Of a stretch of DNA of 64,000 bases, positions 60,601 to 64,000 are shown one piece after another. Under the pieces are notes generated by a model. That model ran no database searches. It had not been told where the DNA came from and was given only the letters and a program-made list of their open reading frames with translations. The position numbers and the translations under genes are program-made. This stretch comes from Symbiodinium kawagutii (taxonomy: Eukaryota > Sar > Dinophyceae > Suessiales > Symbiodiniaceae). Numbering within the stretch: position 1 is the first letter of the stretch; each line of letters begins with the position of its first letter. The stretch lies in NCBI GenBank assembly GCA_009767595.1, contig VSDK01004471.1, positions 121,697 to 185,696 of the forward strand, given 5' to 3'.

Positions 60601-62723
60601 GTAACACCTAGGTGTTTCATGACGTCCATTAGGACATTGCTGACTTCGGCTCGGCTGGGTTTGGCATCTTTCCACCGAACCATTTCTTTTTCAAGCTTGC
60701 GCATCTCTTGAGACAAGCCTGTCTCTTCTTCCTCCTCTGCAAAGTCTTTAAGCCATTGCTGAAGGCTTTGAATGATTCGTTCCGCTTCTCTTCTCTTTTT
60801 GGTGGTATGAGCTCCTCCACCTCCAGCTCTAAGGTCCTTTTCTTTGCATTCCAGAAGAAATCGCAAGATCTCGATCTCTTGTTCCATGGTGAACTCAGCA
60901 TCACAGCTTTCACTTGCGGGTCGCCAGGTTTCTGCTCCACCGCATGTGCCTGGTACCGTCAAGTGAAGCTGGCTATGCTGTGAGTCCATGTTGCTGCTTC
61001 CTCCTTCCCATTCATCCAAAGGTTTCATGGGTGAAGGGGTGCCTGTCACATCATCTGCCTCTGCATCGGTCTTATCAAAACTTGCATTCGCTTGAAAGCC
61101 AAAACTTGCATCCAATTGAGAAAATGTTTCACTTCCATCGAAAAACTCTTTGCGGACCGAAGACCCAAAGCAAAAAGAGTCCTCTAAGCAGGTGGACTCA
61201 GCCTTCTCAGGATCAACATCTTTGGTAATCATCATTTGAGATGACCAATGGGTCACAGAATCAATCAGTTCCTGGGTCCTAACAGTGACGGAAGCTTCTT
61301 TCATTGTGCCCCATTCCAACACTGAGTCAGGTTGGGACGTGGTTTCTTCATCCTCCTGTTCATCCTCCAAGACATCTGAAGTCGAGCTGGCTTGATCGTT
61401 TTCTTCTAACTCATCAGCTGTGTCTTCCCAGGATGGTTCGAGTTGCATGACAATGCTTGCGCTAACACTGTCAGCATCGTCAGAGGATGTGTCGGCCAGG
61501 TCAGCCCATGGGGTGCGGGCCCGGCCACTTCCAATCGTTGGCGGGGAACTTTGCAACACTGGGTCAGCAGGTTGTTGATGTGCAATATCACTTGCACCAT
61601 TTTTCTTGGCCATGCGTTTTCGCCGAAGACGATTCTTCGCTTTCCTTACTGCTCCTCCTCTAAGGTCAGGCAAAATCGCAATGGAGGGACGAGCATAAGC
61701 ATCACAAAATCTTGGATCCTGATTCTTTCGATTGGTCACTTTCTTCATGGCAAAAATGCAAATCATCATCAGCATGGAAATGGAGCTTCCGAAAGAGGTC
61801 AAGTCGGGAACACTTAGCAACCTCTTCGTTTCCATCACTTTCCAAAGAAAAAGTTCAAAATCGGTTGTGATCTGAACTGTCAGACCAACACTCCAATCAT
61901 CACAGCAAGCAATCAGCCATGTAGTGCTTGGGTCCGGACCTTTCAATGATGCCCCAACATCATTGGGCTTCGGCACCACGATTCCAGCATCAGGAAATCC
62001 ACAGTCACGATCATTGACGACACCAAGAGCCTGCTCAAGGCTAAAGGTACCTCGTCCATCTTCTTGTCCACATACTGTTCCAAGAGCCTGCCCAAGGCTA
62101 AGAGCAATGTGATCCACTGCAACGTCTCGTACATATACATCTCCAAGAGCCTGCTCAGGGCTAGAAGCACTGCAAATGATGCCATCTCGTCGAACTCGTT
62201 GAAGTCCATGAGCCTGCCCAAGGCTAGCTCCATAGCATCCCAATCCATCTTCTCGGCCATTTCGAGATGTGAGAGCCTGCTTAGGGCTAGCATCTCCAAC
62301 TCCACAGTCAAGTTCATCATCAAGTCCAAGAGCCTGCTCAAGGCTATCACACAAGGTCCCATTCATCTGTTGAACTGCCCATTGGTCTTCGCTTGGCATG
62401 AAGGCAAGTGTCCTCCCCAGACCATTGCCAAAGCAGCGAAGTTCATCGTTTCCTTCATAGACATTCCAACGGAGATTGTGTCCACATTCAAATCGAGAAG
62501 CAAGAGTCTGCCCAAGACTCGAACTGCCAACTAGAGCCAAGAGAGCCAAAAGTCCATGAGTCTGCGCAAAGGTTAGGCATGATCTCTTCCAAGTAGAACC
62601 GACTTGAAGAGGAGCTTGAGCTTGACAATTGGGTTTTTGCACTTGACCGGAAGAGGTCAAGCCCGGGAGCGCCGAGGACATAAAGTCCAGGAGGCACCAT
62701 ACATGCTCCCTCAAATGCTGCAC
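57651..62723 (-). CDS. Retrotransposon ORF1 with OTU-like protease and zinc fingers
   Basis: About 1,690 codons. The open frame begins after an upstream TGA at a GTG (62723); the first in-frame ATG is at 62681 (residue 15), giving about 1,676 residues. Order of features: residues 55-240, about nine copies of an SLEQALG/SLGQALG motif spaced roughly 20 residues; near 312-328, a hydrophobic segment SISMLMMICIFAM; then a basic KNRLRRKRMAKK; an acidic Ser-rich region; near 614-688, a charged coiled-coil (KLEKEMVRWK); near 1010, WAVRGVPNWLGP, unassigned; about 1185-1345, an OTU-like cysteine protease with Cys near 1195 in GNGDCGWRAIAW and His near 1332 in HGGHYYALA; then Cys/His clusters CPFC near 1441, CPWC near 1519 and CRTC near 1619. 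In typical OTU proteases the Cys motif is DGNC; here it reads NGDC, so the Asp and Asn are swapped. ORF1 proteins usually bind RNA; the zinc fingers and basic region fit that. The OTU assignment is inferred from motifs. Confidence 0.85.
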   Translation of the reverse strand: MQHLREHVWCLLDFMSSALPGLTSSGQVQKPNCQAQAPLQVGSTWKRSCLTFAQTHGLLALLALVGSSSLGQTLASRFECGHNLRWNVYEGNDELRCFGNGLGRTLAFMPSEDQWAVQQMNGTLCDSLEQALGLDDELDCGVGDASPKQALTSRNGREDGLGCYGASLGQAHGLQRVRRDGIICSASSPEQALGDVYVRDVAVDHIALSLGQALGTVCGQEDGRGTFSLEQALGVVNDRDCGFPDAGIVVPKPNDVGASLKGPDPSTTWLIACCDDWSVGLTVQITTDFELFLWKVMETKRLLSVPDLTSFGSSISMLMMICIFAMKKVTNRKNQDPRFCDAYARPSIAILPDLRGGAVRKAKNRLRRKRMAKKNGASDIAHQQPADPVLQSSPPTIGSGRARTPWADLADTSSDDADSVSASIVMQLEPSWEDTADELEENDQASSTSDVLEDEQEDEETTSQPDSVLEWGTMKEASVTVRTQELIDSVTHWSSQMMITKDVDPEKAESTCLEDSFCFGSSVRKEFFDGSETFSQLDASFGFQANASFDKTDAEADDVTGTPSPMKPLDEWEGGSSNMDSQHSQLHLTVPGTCGGAETWRPASESCDAEFTMEQEIEILRFLLECKEKDLRAGGGGAHTTKKRREAERIIQSLQQWLKDFAEEEEETGLSQEMRKLEKEMVRWKDAKPSRAEVSNVLMDVMKHLGVTKEEAPGAKRQSFYANFFPEVDGKEVKPKAKAKNKVESLPRFDLSKLWPRKDFVPWQTAAKFLGEGEPPPKGVTICPNSAQMLEFQQLAKVFDIKTSLVMICKFDEERPTLQGGRKLLLPYLGNLALVQAHVATLDGTPAELKEPQVKQIAVEGNKATGLVVMRITVPLKYLDAGLAVKLHKHPEAMLKEADMSLEVKTYKWSVDDDVITGYATLDQQEVEKVLSQSGYFRSFWTRLAMDTTCKMPVTWIAKADGETDAIYYGRVRDMAKEKQVPMVLRRGGGSDLGIQLRDEQNPPRPWAVRGVPNWLGPSTLKEWLQTQGWTTEKLPTEPRSHRGPWRFIGSHSELERDEFAYQMNFDDGKSRNLHIVPWKASKKPENSQRLCGVRWYHKDLEFPEKVEEPQPSPTLPFSVEIAPTVPDFTPTAKESQDDSMEDGKIAGIKRGGPEGGIPKRTKTIEKDTLVDSFSAGSAGPHGTIVRDLGGNGDCGWRAIAWLLAQINQKWQADPNRLYDQLDKYAKVLQTQCVNYLCSTDTSWQSGWVADPETTELQEAGPVPTDVASFCLALARPKRWICHYGLQSVASLKKCVLVIWRRERGEWVRTAVIEPSRRTPKMPILGLALHGGHYYALAKDKKEGSHDWLRNDDNNLWISRGLSEPIHEDAALAPSIFRGAGIFETPKRKNADDSLEDAEYMLRSFSSQASAKYLLRTCSPKSTGSIKKTVSTKKKFGCWKCPFCTFEQKLTGNNQDSMPIAYHLRKFHVQQVAEKMAENQANGVSLAYRYSNLGLKKRQMPQAFVPLRGNQKQTAAFACPWCNKGMLQQPSSRWLVKKSKKFHLKTCAGANGRKSLLEYYRAFQKMRQKRFIANFAKKRAETLQQQGLERAKARGHDPIAIRCKYPYRVQPKTKTLYFCRTCRKHSKNIQWARNCPGRVVRTLTKGPAPGTHFWKSFAKVNGLEKMLTWTQTNDHDADIIRKAVRSRKTE
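62010..62580 (-). repeat. ~60-bp coding repeats in ORF1
   Basis: On + the word CAAGAGCCTGCTCAAGGCT recurs at about 62023, 62082, 62142, 62208, 62268 and 62328 (spacing 59-66 bp), with weaker copies to 62560. On - it encodes S-L-[EG]-Q-A-L-G. Confidence 0.85.
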
Positions 62724-62730
62724 AAGAAGG
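62717..62730 (-). promoter_or_regulatory. Acceptor-like site at the start of ORF1
   Basis: The - strand reads CCCCTTCTTGTGCAG immediately before CATTTGAGG. ORF1 lacks an ATG before this point, so a spliced leader exon or an upstream exon is possible. Confidence 0.3.
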
Positions 62731-62799
62731 GGACCGAATGTTCATACGGTTATATATACAGCAATGATTAAGTATGGATGCTGGTTGACACAGGTGAAT

Positions 62800-63110
62800 C
62801 AGCTTGTGGTGGGTAACAATTGCATTTTTATCACCTTCAGTGAACCATCATTAACCATCGCCAATAATCACAATAATCACGATGATGGTTCATGATGGAT
62901 TATTCATTGATGAATGGATCATCAACCAGTGGAAATTCAATGATCACCAATCATATTCATGATGGATTTCCACTGGCTAACAATGGGTCATGATGTGCAA
63001 AGTTCTTTCTGGATGCGCAGCAAACAAAATCCCGTAGCAATGTGCGGCTTGTTGATCAGACTGGTGCAGATTTGACGGTGGGGTAGCAGGTAGGGGCATG
63101 ATCAATACCA
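62800..63110. other. AT-rich filler
   Basis: AACCATCATTAACC then GATGGTTCATGATGG words, with a palindromic patch around CCAGTGGAAATTC / GATTTCCACTGG (62930-62980). A GC-richer stretch at 63020-63095 is too short to call. Confidence 0.5.
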
Positions 63111-63114
63111 AAAT

Positions 63115-63234
63115 GGCTATGGGTCAATATTAACCAACCAATTATTGGGGTTATTCCCCAACAATTTCATGGGGAAAACAGCCTGGTTAATGATGGTGGA
63201 ACCAGGGGGACTAAGGGTGAACTGACCCACAGCG
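63115..63234 (+). mobile_element. Family B MITE with AAAT duplication
   Basis: GGCTATGGGTCAATATTAAC to GAACTGACCCACAGCG, flanked by AAAT at 63111-63114 and 63235-63238. A further B fragment (GGTACAGGGTATTGACCG) lies at 63319-63340. Confidence 0.85.
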
Positions 63235-63374
63235 AAATACCTAAAATGGATTAGAATGGTAGGTGAACATGCCAACTAGTTCAGAACTTTGGTTTGTTTA
63301 TGGGATGTCCACCGGAGGTACAGGGTATTGACCGACAGCGATATATAGACACGTCCCTAGTTTTTTTGTGAATG

Positions 63375-63485
63375 CCCTCTGGTAAACTAAGCTGGAAATG
63401 GAAAATCCACCATTCATTGCTGTTTTCCTAGGGTTTCACTATAAAATATGGTCGAAATCCTTTGCCTGGTTAGTTTATCGGAGGG
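63375..63485. mobile_element. Family C MITE
   Basis: CCCTCTGGTAAACTAAGCTG to CTGGTTAGTTTATCGGAGGG; TA on the right, TG on the left. Confidence 0.85.
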
Positions 63486-63486
63486 T

Positions 63487-63590
63487 ATGACGCCTCTGCA
63501 GTTTCACGAGGACAGCCCAGAGGACAGAAGCAGCTGCTTCAAAAATCTGACTGCAACTAGCTTGCGAAATGGTTTTCACATATGCTAGCA
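63487..63590 (+). CDS. Exon-like island after a family C end
   Basis: ATG at 63487; reads MTPLQFHEDSPEDRSSCFKN then LTATSLRNGFHIC and stop. Begins at the element border. Weak. Confidence 0.3.
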
Positions 63591-63643
63591 AATGGAAGGA
63601 AGGTTATAGTGGGAGTATTGAAATGTAGTGCAAATGGAAAATA

Positions 63644-63871
63644 GTGGGAATCGTTGGGACTAAATCTAGTCAAATGGAAAATAGTGGGAATGTTGAATAC
63701 AAACTAGAACTAATCCAACTGATCCAATGCAAACTAACCCAAAAAAACTCATCCAGAAAAGCCATTCTTAAAGGCTGGCGGCTGGCTGACTGGTGTCCTT
63801 TTGGAGGGAGAGCGTTCAGAGCTACACTAAGGGTTTGTGGCAGGGTCACCATACGCACGCCTAGCCATTAA
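63644..63871 (+). CDS. ORF of 75 codons, unknown
   Basis: Contains a direct repeat AAATGGAAAATAGTGGGAAT (63629 and 63671). The 3' part is GC-richer: GWRLADWCPFGGRAFRATLR then VCGRVTIRTPSH. A - frame overlaps. No family. Confidence 0.25.
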   Translation: MGIVGTKSSQMENSGNVEYKLELIQLIQCKLTQKNSSRKAILKGWRLADWCPFGGRAFRATLRVCGRVTIRTPSH

Positions 63872-64000
63872 ACAATAGCAACCATCATTGGTAAGGAACA
63901 TGTTCCCGGTCAACCATCATTCATCTTACTCATTCGTTAAGAATCAGTTGATAATCATCAATAACCATGTCAACGATTGTTAGCCATGGTTTTCCTGTGT

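Larger units (their letters stand above)
54100..62760 (-). mobile_element. Non-LTR (LINE-type) retrotransposon, near full length
   Basis: Two very long intron-free ORFs on the - strand encode ORF1-like and APE-endonuclease/reverse-transcriptase proteins, the layout of a non-LTR retrotransposon. GC is higher than the surrounding filler. Outer limits are estimates: no target-site duplication or poly-A-like tail was identified. Just upstream of ORF1 the - strand reads TGTATATATAACCG, a TATA-like element. The near-absence of frame damage suggests recent insertion. Confidence 0.85.

Noticed and set aside
54192-62723. TGA/TAG reassigned to sense codons in this genome
   Set aside because: About 2,840 retrotransposon codons contain one TGA and no TAG or TAA in frame, which is not expected if TGA or TAG were ordinary sense codons.

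Overview
The window looks like nuclear DNA of a repeat-rich protist, most plausibly a dinoflagellate of the Symbiodiniaceae/Suessiales kind. This is an inference. It rests on the huge non-coding fraction, short GC-rich coding-like islands (about 60-250 bp) separated by AT-rich repeat-filled DNA, many palindromic MITE-like elements, one intron-free non-LTR retrotransposon, and no bacterial-style operons. I found no spliced-leader sequence, tRNA, rRNA or CRISPR array. Scaffolding is shown by a run of ten Ns at 48690-48699.

Layout. Positions 1-2560 hold a perfect ten-copy 30-bp coding minisatellite and a frameshifted, decayed coding region. From about 2.6 to 54 kb the sequence alternates between three things. 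The first is AT-rich filler built from degenerate ACCATCATT / GGTTGATGAT words. The second is GC-rich islands that read as exons or exon remnants, mostly on the + strand; individual reading frames in them are uncertain because short GC-rich DNA is often open in several frames. The third is dispersed palindromic elements, which I sort into four families. Family A has ends GGTGGTTTCTC / GAGAAACCACC and is about 100 bp. Family B has ends GGCTATGGGTC / GACCCACAGCC and is about 75-120 bp, or 190-260 bp as a dimer. Family C has ends CCCTCTGGTAAAC / GTTTACCAGAGGG, is about 115 bp and has a TA target. Family D has ends TGGTTGGTGGTT / AACCACCAACCA and is about 100 bp. Large simple-sequence arrays lie at 14.7, 31.7, 39.0, 46.9 and 49.1-50.6 kb. 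From 54.2 to 62.7 kb on the - strand lies a non-LTR retrotransposon: ORF1 (about 1,690 codons) with an OTU-like protease and zinc fingers, then ORF2 with an APE endonuclease, a reverse transcriptase and a zinc knuckle. The two ORFs are in the same frame, separated by one TGA.

How the parts fit together. Several A/B/C elements sit exactly inside open frames. Taking out the element and one copy of its target duplication restores a continuous frame at 16190-16645 (about 112 codons), 21483-21774 (57 codons) and 45030-45324 (64 codons). The element ends also carry GT- and AG-type splice dinucleotides. The simplest reading is that these MITEs behave as introners, meaning elements that create introns where they insert. 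The alternative is that the islands are pseudogene fragments broken up by MITEs. Homology searches and RNA data would decide between the two.
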